Positions 33,466-45,388 are shown, counted from the stretch's first letter. The stretch is DNA of 64,000 bases from Salegentibacter lacus (GCF_020164555.1 NZ_JAIQZB010000008.1:120539-184538); one strand, 5' to 3'. Made by a program: numbers and translations. Notes: generated from the letters alone by a model not told the origin.

Positions 33466-35433
33466 CTAATTAATCTCTTCATCATCCAAAGTCCATTTCA
33501 ATGGTACATTTGAATTCTGGCTGGATACTCTCACGTATCCCTGCATTTCCTGGTGAAGCGCTGAACAGAAGTCGGTACAATAGAATGGCCATACCCCTTC
33601 TTTTTTGGGTTCCCAGGTAATTGTTTTGGTTTGTCCGGGCATAATCAAGAGCTCAGAAGTGTTTGCACCAATCATAGCAAAGCCGTGTGGTACATCAAAA
33701 TCCTGCTCAAGGTTAGTAACGTGGAAGAATACTTTATCTCCTACTTTTATCCCTTCAAGGTTATCTGGTGAGAAGTGACTTCTCACTGTTGTCATATATA
33801 CGTGCACTTCATTCCCATCACGAACCATTTTTGTTTCAGATTCGCTAGTCGCAGCATATTCGTGCTCATTTTCATCCAATCTGTAAATTTTTTGAGACTT
33901 TGATTTGATCTTATCCGCAGGAATACCGGCAGCATAGTGAGGCTCTCCGTGAGTTGGGAAGTCTAAAAGAAGTTCCATTTTCTCTCCGGAAATATCATAT
34001 AACTGGGCTGAGTGTTCCAGCTCAGGTCCTGTTGGCAGGTAACGATCTTTAGTGATCTTATTCATAGATATCATATACTTCCCGAAAGGCTTTCTTGAGT
34101 TACCTCCTGGAATCATATTGTGGCCCACAGAATAATAACTTGGTTGTCTGTCCAGTACTTCCCAGGTTCCTAATTTCCATTTAACAACTTCAGACGAAAT
34201 AAAGAATGTAGTATATGCATTTCCTTTTCCGTCAAATTCAGTATGCAATGGTCCCAGACCTCCTTCTTTAACAGTTCCTGCAAGTGTAGACTCGAAGTTA
34301 AGAATTGGAATTCCGTAAGCATCACCCTCATAATCTTCATTTTCAATAGCAGTAATCATTTTTGAAAAAGAGTGAATAGTAAGGTCGGTAGAAAGTTTAC
34401 CATTACCCACAATATACTCTCCTGAAGGATCTACATCGCAACCGTGAGGAGATTTTGGAGTTGGCATAAAGAATACAGCTCCTTCCACTTCTCTTGGATC
34501 TACAGTAAGAACCTTATTTTCCATTGTCGAAGTAGCAGTCTGGGTACTGTGATCAAAAACATTATGTGCATATTCAGCGTCGATCTCTTCTCCGCCTCCA
34601 TTTTGTACATATTCCTGGATCTTTTTCCAGTTTACAGCAGCAATGAAATCTTTATCATTCTGAGAAGCGTTAACTTCCTGCATAGTATGAGCTTCTTCGG
34701 TGTTGTAGGTAGTAAAAAAGAACCATCCGTGAGAATCTCCACGTCCAGGGTGTGAAAGATCGTAGTTAAATCCAGGCATTTTCAGCTGGAAATCGATTTT
34801 CATCCTTCCATCATCTCCAACAGCGATAAAGGTAAGAGGGCCCTTAAAGTTGCCTTTCATTTCATCGATAGGCATATCCCTTTGTGGATAAGGTACGGAA
34901 AAACGGGTTCCGGCTACCACATATTCTGTATTTTCAGTAACAAAAGATGAAGAGTGGTTTCCTGCACTGTGAGGGATCTCGATAATCTCTTCCGTCTCGA
35001 AGGTCTCAAGGCTAATACGTGCAATCCTTGGAGTATTGTTCTCGTTGATGAAAACCCAACGTCCATCAAGTTCTCCGTTAGTTTGAGAAATATCGGGATG
35101 GTGAGCATCTCCCCATGGCACGAATCCAAAGGAGGTATTTAACATTGGTACTGTTTCCTCTGAATATCCATAACCATTGGTTGGGAATTGTGAAAAAACA
35201 GGGATCTCTTTAAGCATTCTTCCTGAAGGCAGGCCGTAAACAGTAAGATTACCACTGTATCCTCCAGAAAGGAATGCATAGTATTCATCATGCTCTCCCG
35301 GTGCAACGTAAACACGTTCGGCAGCGTTACCTGTAATGGCGCCAGATTTCTGATCAGAAGATCCACCATTACCGCAGGATTGGATAAATAGTCCCAGAAC
35401 ACCCAGGACCGCGATTTTAAAAATATTTTTCAT
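33466..35433 (-). CDS. nosZ: Nitrous oxide reductase, clade II (Sec-exported)
   Basis: The 655-residue enzyme starts with a Sec lipoprotein-type signal (LFIQSCGNG, Cys20) rather than a Tat signal, which places it in clade II. The CuZ seven-bladed propeller carries His motifs such as DAHHPD, GDSHGWFFF, SPHGCDVD, GPLHTEFD and EPHYAAG. The C-terminal cupredoxin domain has CuA ligands in DVPHGF and CTDFCSALHQEM (Cys619, Cys623, His627, Met630). It reduces N2O to N2 in the periplasm. It is preceded by cytochrome c and fasciclin lipoprotein genes and followed by accessory genes in the same direction. Confidence 0.97.
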   Translation of the reverse strand: MKNIFKIAVLGVLGLFIQSCGNGGSSDQKSGAITGNAAERVYVAPGEHDEYYAFLSGGYSGNLTVYGLPSGRMLKEIPVFSQFPTNGYGYSEETVPMLNTSFGFVPWGDAHHPDISQTNGELDGRWVFINENNTPRIARISLETFETEEIIEIPHSAGNHSSSFVTENTEYVVAGTRFSVPYPQRDMPIDEMKGNFKGPLTFIAVGDDGRMKIDFQLKMPGFNYDLSHPGRGDSHGWFFFTTYNTEEAHTMQEVNASQNDKDFIAAVNWKKIQEYVQNGGGEEIDAEYAHNVFDHSTQTATSTMENKVLTVDPREVEGAVFFMPTPKSPHGCDVDPSGEYIVGNGKLSTDLTIHSFSKMITAIENEDYEGDAYGIPILNFESTLAGTVKEGGLGPLHTEFDGKGNAYTTFFISSEVVKWKLGTWEVLDRQPSYYSVGHNMIPGGNSRKPFGKYMISMNKITKDRYLPTGPELEHSAQLYDISGEKMELLLDFPTHGEPHYAAGIPADKIKSKSQKIYRLDENEHEYAATSESETKMVRDGNEVHVYMTTVRSHFSPDNLEGIKVGDKVFFHVTNLEQDFDVPHGFAMIGANTSELLIMPGQTKTITWEPKKEGVWPFYCTDFCSALHQEMQGYVRVSSQNSNVPLKWTLDDEEIN

Positions 35434-35471
35434 TAGATCGGGTTTTAATTTATTATTTGAAATTAGATTGA

Positions 35472-36065
35472 TTATTCTTTTGGTAAAATGACATCTTCAA
35501 CCACATGTACCCATCCATTACTCACTTTAACGGTACCTATAATTTTAGCTCCTCCCACAACAATGTCTTCTCCTTCTTTACTTACTTCAACATTTTCTCC
35601 TGAAGCCATATAAAGGGTACGCCCTTTTTCGATATTTTTTTCAAGCATATCTATTGGATAATTGCTGGGCGCCACATGATTTTTAAGTATATAAGCCAGT
35701 TTAGACTTATTTTCAGGTTTTAAAAGATCTTCAACGGTGCCATTAGGGAGTTTATCGAATGCCGCATTTGTAGGAGCAAAAACGGTAAGTGGCCCTACAT
35801 TTACCAGGGCGTTTTCAACCCCGGCTGCCTGAACTGCAGCTACCAGAGTGGTATGGTCTTCAGAATCCATGGCTAAGCGTAAGGCATTTGGATTTTCACT
35901 GTCGTCATCAATAAAGGCCTGGCCTTTATTAGAACTAGCATTGTTTTCTGCTTCAGCAGGTGCGGAAGGAGTCTCGCTTTCATTGGTGTTATCCTTACAT
36001 CCAATAAGTACTGAAGAACTTATTAGCAGAAAAGTCATCATAAAAAAGGAAATTGATCTCATCAT
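35472..36065 (-). CDS. Fasciclin-domain lipoprotein
   Basis: The 197-residue protein has a lipoprotein signal (Cys23, VLIGCKDN), a 35-residue low-complexity linker and one FAS1 domain (about 62-197) with the H1/H2-like motifs TVFAPTNAAFDKLP and VHVVEDVILP. It sits between the cytochrome c gene and nosZ, all on the minus strand, so it belongs to the nos operon. FAS1 domains bind proteins or small ligands; a link to NosZ is inferred from position only. Confidence 0.88.
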   Translation of the reverse strand: MMRSISFFMMTFLLISSSVLIGCKDNTNESETPSAPAEAENNASSNKGQAFIDDDSENPNALRLAMDSEDHTTLVAAVQAAGVENALVNVGPLTVFAPTNAAFDKLPNGTVEDLLKPENKSKLAYILKNHVAPSNYPIDMLEKNIEKGRTLYMASGENVEVSKEGEDIVVGGAKIIGTVKVSNGWVHVVEDVILPKE

Positions 36066-36150
36066 TTATCGGTTTGATTATATTTATTCAATTAAAAAGT
36101 TAATTAATTACGAATTTATAATTGAAATGCTTGTAAATATATGAGCAGCA

Positions 36151-36666
36151 TCAGTTTTGCTCATCATATTGTCTAAAATACTCTACCAACGCCCTAGCTT
36201 CATCTTCTTTAATTCCCTGGTTAGCCATTACTGCCATATTGGACTCAATAAGGAGTCTTTTAGCAATAGGATCTTCCTTGATCATTTGTTCAGGATTAAG
36301 TATCATGTTCATAATCCATTCAGGAGAACGTCTTTCGGTTACGCCGGCTAATTGAGGACCAACAAATTTTTTATCCATCTTATGGCAGGCAGAGCACATA
36401 TTCTTAAAAATGACCGCCCCTTGGTTTGCCATTTCTGAATCAATACTCTCGGGTAAATCCACAGATTTTACAGGTCCAATTCCTTTATTGGCTAAAGGAT
36501 CACCAGAATCCTGAGATGTGTTGTCGGTTTCAACCTTTTCTTTTTTAGGTTGCGAACCATAATCATCTAAGCGAAGATCTTTTTCTTTGTCCTTTTCTGA
36601 ATTGCCACAAGCCGTGAAAGAAATAACCAGGGCTAAAGCCAATCCTATTTTTACAATTAATTTCAT
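36151..36666 (-). CDS. Class I c-type cytochrome, lipoprotein
   Basis: The start is set at 36666 (171 residues), because from there a good lipoprotein signal begins (MKLIVKIGLALALVISFTAC, Cys20) and the upstream ATG at 36711 lies before the predicted -7 promoter element. The haem motif is CSACHK, with a later Met (NMAVMANQG) as the probable sixth ligand. Cytochromes of this kind precede nosZ in Bacteroidota and probably carry electrons to NosZ. It is the first gene of the nos operon. Confidence 0.92.
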   Translation of the reverse strand: MKLIVKIGLALALVISFTACGNSEKDKEKDLRLDDYGSQPKKEKVETDNTSQDSGDPLANKGIGPVKSVDLPESIDSEMANQGAVIFKNMCSACHKMDKKFVGPQLAGVTERRSPEWIMNMILNPEQMIKEDPIAKRLLIESNMAVMANQGIKEDEARALVEYFRQYDEQN

Positions 36667-36690
36667 ATTGATTGTTTTTGATTTCAGGAG

Positions 36691-36736
36691 TAAAATTACC
36701 CTACATGTCAATCTTATTTTATGACTCCAATCATAA
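36691..36736 (-). promoter_or_regulatory. nos operon promoter: TTATGA-N6-TCATAA operator plus -7 element
   Basis: The perfect dyad lies at 36719-36736. On the minus strand a TAATTTTA element (7 of 8 against TAnnTTTG with its trailing base changed) starts 38 bp after the dyad start, as at ric. The ATG follows 25 bp later. Confidence 0.7.
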
Positions 36737-36904
36737 GGAAGGTTATTAATTAAAAAAATCCACTTAATTATCTGATATAACGATATTTACAAGGAATCCA
36801 AAGGAAGATTTTTAATGTATTTTTGAAGAAAAATCTAAATAATTTATATCAATCTTATTCTGAAGATGGGCATATCTGGTCATTGGTTTTTATAAACAAA
36901 AAAA

Positions 36905-36923
36905 GGGCGGTTAAAAACCGCCC
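36905..36923 (-). terminator. Terminator of the gdhA operon
   Basis: Stem GGGCGGTT / AACCGCCC followed on the minus strand by TTTTTTT, 36 bp after the last gene. Confidence 0.85.
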
Positions 36924-36958
36924 CAAATTAGTCAACCAAACACAGTCAAATTTAAAAA

Positions 36959-37375
36959 CTAGTTGAAACTAACTTTTAAGAATTTAAATATTAAAATTTT
37001 AAGCTGTCTGAAGTCTTTAAAATGTTTTCGAAGTGTATTTTTAAAAACCAGGTGATCTTTCAAGTAAAAATTTTCACACTGCACATCGTCACATTCCTTT
37101 AATCCTTCAAGTTTATTTTTGTAATCAAAGAAGGTACTTAAATGAAACTCATTGGCTTTGTTTAATAACTCAAGTTGCTTTTTTAAGTAAGAGGCATCTT
37201 CTTTATTTATCTCCACACTTATAGTTTCTTTTAAGCCTGATCCTAAAATATTGCTGAAGAAATTAATTTCCTCACTAATATAAATCAGGTGCTCCTCCCA
37301 GTCTTCTGATTCAGATTGGATACTTAAAATTTGTATTTCCTCATCATTATGATGTTCCTGAAATTTTTCCATCAT
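36959..37375 (-). CDS. Coiled-coil hypothetical protein behind the Gre-like gene
   Basis: The 138-residue acidic product is mostly helical: heptad-like stretches around residues 20-45 and 55-85 (EDASYLKKQLELLNKANEF), a CDDVQCEN segment and a basic C-terminal helix (KHFKDFRQLKILIFKFLK). No signal peptide. I do not recognise the family. It begins 6 bp after the Gre-like gene, is followed by a clear terminator, and so ends the gdhA operon. Confidence 0.6.
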   Translation of the reverse strand: MMEKFQEHHNDEEIQILSIQSESEDWEEHLIYISEEINFFSNILGSGLKETISVEINKEDASYLKKQLELLNKANEFHLSTFFDYKNKLEGLKECDDVQCENFYLKDHLVFKNTLRKHFKDFRQLKILIFKFLKVSFN

Positions 37376-37381
37376 CTTACT

Positions 37382-37795
37382 TTATTTTTGCATTTTCATT
37401 TCCCTTTCCTTTTGTTCCACTTTTATAATATTAATAGAATTTTTACCGGTAGGAAATTCCCATTCTACCTTGTCTCCCTGTGCATAGCCAAATAAAGCCA
37501 GGCCCATTGGAGCAAGAATAGAAATCTTATTTTCTTTAATATTGCTATGATCTGGAGTGACAATCTGGTATGTTCTGTTTACACCAAAAGGAGTAGCGAT
37601 TTCAACTTTAGAATTAAATCGCACTACATCTTCGGGCATATTTTTTTCACTCACAATTTTAGCAAAATCAAGTTCGTTCTTTAGCTTTTCTATAGACGCA
37701 CGATAGGTACTATCTTTATAATATTGTGCCATTGAAACTATTCGTTTTAAAAGCTCATATTCTACCTTTTCAATTATAATGACATCATATTTCAT
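37382..37795 (-). CDS. GreA/GreB-family protein (Rnk-like)
   Basis: This 137-residue protein has a short N-terminal helical part and the C-terminal FKBP-like Gre domain (about 60-130): RFNSKVEIATPFGVNRTYQIV, KISILAPMGLALFGYAQGD and VEWEFP. The long N-terminal coiled coil of real GreA is absent, so it is closer to Rnk or short Gre-like factors that bind RNA polymerase without cleavage activity. It lies 17 bp after gdhA in one operon. Confidence 0.85.
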   Translation of the reverse strand: MKYDVIIIEKVEYELLKRIVSMAQYYKDSTYRASIEKLKNELDFAKIVSEKNMPEDVVRFNSKVEIATPFGVNRTYQIVTPDHSNIKENKISILAPMGLALFGYAQGDKVEWEFPTGKNSINIIKVEQKEREMKMQK

Positions 37796-37812
37796 TTCTT
37801 CACAACAATTAA

Positions 37813-39093
37813 TTAAGGAAATATACCTCGCTGGTTATAGGCTGTCTCAATTCTAGAAATAGCTAAAATATAAGCCGCCGTACGCCAGTCGGTTTTTCGT
37901 TCTTCCACTTCTTTTTCCACCTTTTTAAACACCTGAAGTAATTTTTTCTCCAATTTCTGCATCACTTCATCAAGTTCCCATAATTCACCATTCCTGTTCT
38001 GTAGCCATTCAAAATAACTACCTATCACTCCTCCGGAGTTACACAAAATATCGGGAATAATAGTGATTCCTTTTTCTAAAAGAATCGCTTCACCTTCTTC
38101 ATTTGTAGGTCCATTAGCACCTTCAGCAACTATTGATGCTTTTATTTTATAAGCATTATCTTCGGTAATTTGGTTACCAAGGGCCGCCGGAATTAAAATA
38201 TCGCATTCCAGGCCAAAGAAATCTTCAGGATTCATTTCGTTTGCTTGAGTAAAGCCCTGAATAGACCCTTTCCTCGGACTTGAATGTTCAAATAAACTTT
38301 CAACAGAAATCCCATCTTCATTAAATAAAGTAGCGTGCGCATCCTGTACGGCAATCATTTTGGCACCATCGGCTATCAAAAATTTTGAAGCCCAATAGCC
38401 AACATTTCCAAATCCCTGCACGATAAATGTTTTATCTTTTAAAGATTCTCCACGAGATTTCACAAGTTCTTTCGTGGTTAAATACACTCCAAAACCGGTA
38501 GCCCGGTCGCGGCCTTCCAAACCTCCTGAGCCAACCGGCTTCCCAGTTACTACGTGTTGGTTTTGAGAGCGCTCTGAAGTTGAAATTGTAGACATATAGG
38601 TATCTGCAATCCAGGCCATAGTTTGTGCATTGGTGTTCACATCTGGCGCGGGAATATCATGTTCCGGACCTATATTTTCACCTAAGGCATAAGTAAACCT
38701 ACGAGTGATTCGTTCCAGTTCGGCATCAGAATAATTCCTGGGATCTATTTGGATCCCTCCTTTTGCCCCACCATAAGGTAAACCGGCTAACGAAGTTTTC
38801 CAGGTCATCCACATAGCAAGTGCTTTGGCAGCATCTACATCTACGGTTGGGTGGTAACGCAATCCACCTTTATAAGGTCCAAGGGCATTATTATGCTGAA
38901 CCCGATAACCGGTAAAAATCTCTACTTTTCCATTATCCATTTTCACAGGAAAATGTACTACTATCTCGTTATTAGTTATCTCAAGGATCTTCTTAATATT
39001 CGGATTTAAATCGATGATGTCGGCTGTTTTATTAAACTGTTTAATAACCGTATCATACATACTCTGCTTGGGCGTAGTCTTTGTCGCTATCAT
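37813..39093 (-). CDS. gdhA: Glutamate (Glu/Leu/Phe/Val) dehydrogenase
   Basis: The 426-residue enzyme shows the GDH substrate motif GGLRYHPTVDVDAAKALAMWMTWK, the catalytic Lys in LPYGGAKGGI, the nucleotide-binding GFGNVGYWASKFL and the C-terminal SYFEWLQN. It interconverts glutamate and 2-oxoglutarate with NAD(H) or NADP(H). It is the second gene of an operon whose first gene is a 54-residue cysteine-rich protein, 11 bp upstream. The NtrC-type two-component pair lies 170 bp further upstream on the same strand. Confidence 0.95.
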   Translation of the reverse strand: MIATKTTPKQSMYDTVIKQFNKTADIIDLNPNIKKILEITNNEIVVHFPVKMDNGKVEIFTGYRVQHNNALGPYKGGLRYHPTVDVDAAKALAMWMTWKTSLAGLPYGGAKGGIQIDPRNYSDAELERITRRFTYALGENIGPEHDIPAPDVNTNAQTMAWIADTYMSTISTSERSQNQHVVTGKPVGSGGLEGRDRATGFGVYLTTKELVKSRGESLKDKTFIVQGFGNVGYWASKFLIADGAKMIAVQDAHATLFNEDGISVESLFEHSSPRKGSIQGFTQANEMNPEDFFGLECDILIPAALGNQITEDNAYKIKASIVAEGANGPTNEEGEAILLEKGITIIPDILCNSGGVIGSYFEWLQNRNGELWELDEVMQKLEKKLLQVFKKVEKEVEERKTDWRTAAYILAISRIETAYNQRGIFP

Positions 39094-39104
39094 GTTTTTA
39101 CTTT

Positions 39105-39269
39105 TTATTCAAAATGTTCACAATACATTTTTCTGTTGTCTTTCCAGGTGCACTGGTGCCTTAAATCGCAATTAAAACAAAGCGTTTTAAAAAGTTCGCT
39201 CCCTGCACGCTGCAGCTCTTTTTCGCTTTCTTCCAAAACTGCCGGCCTTTCCATTTCAGCTATATTCAT
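39105..39269 (-). CDS. 54-residue cysteine-rich small protein upstream of gdhA
   Basis: A short frame with a proper ATG (MNIAEMERPAVLEESEKEL) and stop ends in a CFNCDLRHQC...YCEHFE segment: two CxxC-like pairs and a fourth Cys within 20 residues. The first half is acidic and helical. The Cys/His pattern could hold zinc or an Fe-S cluster. It lies 11 bp before gdhA on the same strand, so it is probably the first gene of the operon. I do not know its family. Confidence 0.65.
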   Translation of the reverse strand: MNIAEMERPAVLEESEKELQRAGSELFKTLCFNCDLRHQCTWKDNRKMYCEHFE

Positions 39270-39439
39270 AGAATCTGTATTTTGGAAAGCATTAATGCTA
39301 AAGCTGTGCCCAAAAGATTAAAAAACGGGCATCACAATTAGAACTAATTGATTATCAGTAATAATGACGGATAAATATAATTCTTGTTATTTTTTCTACT
39401 GAAAAGAAATTACCCGAATGGGAGATAATTACCCGGAGT

Positions 39440-40759
39440 TTATTTAATCTTTTCCCGCAAGGTTTTACGGTCTATTTGAAGTATTTCTGCAGCTTTGGTT
39501 TTATTTTGTTCTACTGCTGCAAGAACTTTTAGAATATGCTTTTTTTCTACCTCTTTTAATGCCACTAATTCTTCATCTACAATTGGAACCTGGTATTTTA
39601 CTGAAGCAGGTAAATCCTGCGGAAGAATTTCATCTTCACACATAATTATAGCCCGTTGAATTACATTTTCTAATTCCCGAATATTCCCCGGCCAATTGTA
39701 ACGGTTTAAAATTTCAACAGTTTTATCGGATAATTTTAAATTGTTCTTGCCATAATCTCGCTGGTATTTATCGAGAAAAGTTTTTGCTAGCGGTAGAATA
39801 TCTTCCTTTCTTTCCCGCAAAGGTGGAGTTAGAATATCTACCACATTTAAACGGTAATAAAGGTCCTCCCTAAAAGTCCCTTTTTCTACCATTTCGCGTA
39901 AATCACTGTTTGTAGCGGCAATAACCCGAACCTTGATTTTTTCTGAATTTCTAGCACCCAGTTTTCTCACTTCTTTTTCCTGAAGTACACGTAAAAGTCT
40001 AACCTGAACAGCCAGGGAGGCCGTACCAATTTCGTCTAAAAAGATAGTACCTCCATTTGCCGCCTGGAAGTATCCCTCGCGAGTTTCTGAAGCACCGGTA
40101 TAAGCACCTTTAGTAGCCCCAAATAGTTCTGATTCGAGTAAATTTTCTGGAATCGCGCCACAATTCACAGCGATAAACGGGTTTTGGGCAAAAGAACCTT
40201 TATAATGAATAGCACGGGCAACAAGTTCTTTCCCGGTCCCGCTTTCCCCTCTTATTAAAATAGTCGCCCGATTATTTTTCACCCTTTCTATAATATCAAC
40301 CAGCTCTTCAAACTTTGCTGAGGAACCAACCATCCCGGCGTAATTGTTTCTTAACTCATTAGACGTGCTTGATTTTTGAACGGAATTACGGTTTATTAAA
40401 GATTTTTTAACTGAAGTAAGTAATTCGGATTTTGTAAATGGTTTGGGCAAATAATCTAAAGCACCAGATTTTATTGCTGTTAGCGCATTATCTATAGAAG
40501 GATAGCCGGTAATTACCAATTTGGGGATTTCGGGATAATGATCGTCTACATATTTCACTAATTCCATTCCATTCATTCCCGGCATTTGTAAATCTGTGAT
40601 CAATAAATCTATGCTACTGTGCTTTAAAATATCTATCGCTTCCATCACCGAACCCGCTTTGTAAGTATGGTAATTCTCCTGTTTTAGATGACGGTCCAAT
40701 ACCTCGAGCATATCGTAATCGTCATCAACAATCAGTAAGTTTTCTTTCCGTATAGACAT
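39440..40759 (-). CDS. Sigma-54-dependent response regulator (NtrC family)
   Basis: The 439 residues comprise a receiver domain (phospho-acceptor Asp in LLITDLQMPGMNG, about residue 57), an AAA+ ATPase with Walker A GESGTGKELVARAI and the sigma-54 contact loop GAYTGA (usually GAFTGA), and a Fis-type helix-turn-helix at the end (NKTKAAEILQIDRKTLREKI). It activates sigma-54 promoters when phosphorylated. It begins one base after the stop of its histidine kinase gene. Confidence 0.95.
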   Translation of the reverse strand: MSIRKENLLIVDDDYDMLEVLDRHLKQENYHTYKAGSVMEAIDILKHSSIDLLITDLQMPGMNGMELVKYVDDHYPEIPKLVITGYPSIDNALTAIKSGALDYLPKPFTKSELLTSVKKSLINRNSVQKSSTSNELRNNYAGMVGSSAKFEELVDIIERVKNNRATILIRGESGTGKELVARAIHYKGSFAQNPFIAVNCGAIPENLLESELFGATKGAYTGASETREGYFQAANGGTIFLDEIGTASLAVQVRLLRVLQEKEVRKLGARNSEKIKVRVIAATNSDLREMVEKGTFREDLYYRLNVVDILTPPLRERKEDILPLAKTFLDKYQRDYGKNNLKLSDKTVEILNRYNWPGNIRELENVIQRAIIMCEDEILPQDLPASVKYQVPIVDEELVALKEVEKKHILKVLAAVEQNKTKAAEILQIDRKTLREKIK

Positions 40760-40760
40760 A

Positions 40761-41861
40761 TTAGAAATTCAGTGGTAATTTAATTTTAAAGATAGTTCCT
40801 TTCGGAAAGTTATCGGCAATGCTAATTTCTCCTTTATGGCTTTTAATAATGCCGTGCACAACACTCAAACCGAGACCAGAGCCTTCTCCCAGCGGTTTAG
40901 TGGTATAGAAAGGTTCAAATATTTTTTCTTTTACTTCAGGATTAATTCCTTTTCCTTCATCGGCAATTTCAATAGTATAATGAGTGTCATCATTAAAAAT
41001 TGAAATTACAATTTGTGAATTTTGCGGCGAATAATAAATCGCATTAATTACCAGGTTAAAAAAAACCTGAGTTAATTGAATGGAATCTACCTGGGCTTTT
41101 AAAGCAGGATCCTGAATATTAAATTTAAACCGAATATTCGCTTTCTTAAAATTAGGTTTTAAAAGCGAAAGTGCCTGGGTAATTACCGGTTTTACTTCAA
41201 TCTTTTTAATGTCCTGTGGCATATCACAGGAGAAAAACATCAGTTTTTTCACCACTTCCCTGGAATAAATCGCTGAATTAAGGATTTTTTGAGCGTCGCG
41301 TTTTGTTTGAGATTCCTTGGTCTTTTCTTCAATAAATTCGGCAAAACCCAGAATATTCCCAAGCGGAGTGTTTAGCTCGTGGGCTATTCCAGCGGTAATT
41401 TCTCCTAAAATAGACAGACGATCGTTTCTTTCAGCCGTTTGTTTTAAAAGCTCTTCCTGTACTTTAATATTTTGACGTTCAAAAAACAGGGCGATCTCAT
41501 CGGCGATTTTGTCTAGAAGTCGTTGTTCTTCAACCAGAAAATGCGCTTTAGATAAATCTGAAGCCGGATAATGCACTTTAATAAAACCTATTTCCTTTTC
41601 AGAAATTTTGATTATACTTTTCTGCGAATATCCTTCTGAAGGAATTGGGTTAGAACTTAAATGATATGATTCACACTTTATTTCTACAGTGGCTAACTCC
41701 GGAAAACGCCAGGCATTTTTAAGAATTTGCACAATAGATTCTAAAGTAGCTTCATAAGAACCGTCAAACTCTCTAATAGCCGATGAAACCTGGTAAAGAC
41801 AGGACAATTCTTTAATGCGTTCTTGCAGCTTTTCTTCAATAGAAATACTTTCCGGTGCCAT
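40761..41861 (-). CDS. Soluble sensor histidine kinase
   Basis: This 366-residue protein has no membrane helix. The N-terminal ~140 residues look GAF-like (LYQVSSAIREFDGSYEATLESIVQIL). The phospho-acceptor His is in GITAGIAHELNTPLGN, followed by the HATPase_c boxes NLVINAIYYSP (N box), IADEGKGI (G1) and GEGSGLGLSVVHGI (G2). It should sense a cytoplasmic signal and phosphorylate the NtrC-type regulator encoded one base downstream. The target promoters are not evident. Confidence 0.93.
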   Translation of the reverse strand: MAPESISIEEKLQERIKELSCLYQVSSAIREFDGSYEATLESIVQILKNAWRFPELATVEIKCESYHLSSNPIPSEGYSQKSIIKISEKEIGFIKVHYPASDLSKAHFLVEEQRLLDKIADEIALFFERQNIKVQEELLKQTAERNDRLSILGEITAGIAHELNTPLGNILGFAEFIEEKTKESQTKRDAQKILNSAIYSREVVKKLMFFSCDMPQDIKKIEVKPVITQALSLLKPNFKKANIRFKFNIQDPALKAQVDSIQLTQVFFNLVINAIYYSPQNSQIVISIFNDDTHYTIEIADEGKGINPEVKEKIFEPFYTTKPLGEGSGLGLSVVHGIIKSHKGEISIADNFPKGTIFKIKLPLNF

Positions 41862-42002
41862 CTTAAAGGGTTTCTTTAAGCAAAGATAAGGGGATTTCTT
41901 AAGGTAATTTAATCAGGGTGAGATATACTAATTTCAACTTTTGGATAGAAGCAATCTGTAAAATCAAAAATAATAGTGAATCTAAACAGGAATAAAATAA
42001 AA

Positions 42003-42025
42003 AAAGCGGCCTTTAAAGCCGCTTT
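42003..42025 (-). terminator. Terminator of the SYLF lipoprotein gene
   Basis: Stem AAAGCGGC / GCCGCTTT with a 7-base loop, followed by T residues on the minus strand, 23 bp after the stop. Confidence 0.85.
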
Positions 42026-42047
42026 GAGATTTTCTAATATTGAATTT

Positions 42048-42590
42048 CTATCTTGGTTGAAAGGTAAAACGTTGACCTCCAACAGAAACTCCTGCCATTG
42101 CACCACCTTTAGGAATGGTTACTACGGCTACTCCGTCCTGAAAATCAATACTTTGAGAAGCTCCTTTATCCAATATTACTGCAGATGCGTTTGCAGAAAG
42201 CTCGTAATCGCCTTCTTTAAATCTTTCCAGATCGGCATCGGTTTCAAAGAAAAGCACTTCTATGAAAGCTTTTCCTCCTGCCTGCAAACCTACATCTACC
42301 TGTTTTAAATCTGAATATCCTATAATAGTGTTATTTTGATAAACAACCCCATTACCGGAAGCTCCACCTATAACGTAAGCTCCTTTTCCTACATTTGGAA
42401 AAATAGCGTAACCAGCAGAACTCTCAAGCAATTCAGCTGCATTAGAATGATTTTCTCTAATTTCATTTCTGGCATCAGTAGCATCTCTTCTAAGATCTTC
42501 TTCCGTATTTTGCATACTTCCACAACTTGCAAATAGCAAAAGAGCCATTACAAATAATGGTTTGTAAAAATTGTTATTCAGTGATTTCAT
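42048..42590 (-). CDS. SYLF-domain (YSC84-like) lipoprotein
   Basis: The 180-residue product has a lipoprotein signal (Cys23, LLFASCGSM) and a SYLF domain: SAGYAIFPNVGKGAYVIGGASGNG, a DVGLQAGGKAFIE strand and the LSANASAVILDKGA segment. SYLF domains bind lipids in eukaryotes; bacterial members are periplasmic or outer-membrane-attached and uncharacterised. It is monocistronic with its own terminator. Confidence 0.9.
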   Translation of the reverse strand: MKSLNNNFYKPLFVMALLLFASCGSMQNTEEDLRRDATDARNEIRENHSNAAELLESSAGYAIFPNVGKGAYVIGGASGNGVVYQNNTIIGYSDLKQVDVGLQAGGKAFIEVLFFETDADLERFKEGDYELSANASAVILDKGASQSIDFQDGVAVVTIPKGGAMAGVSVGGQRFTFQPR

Positions 42591-45388
<2,798 letters not shown>

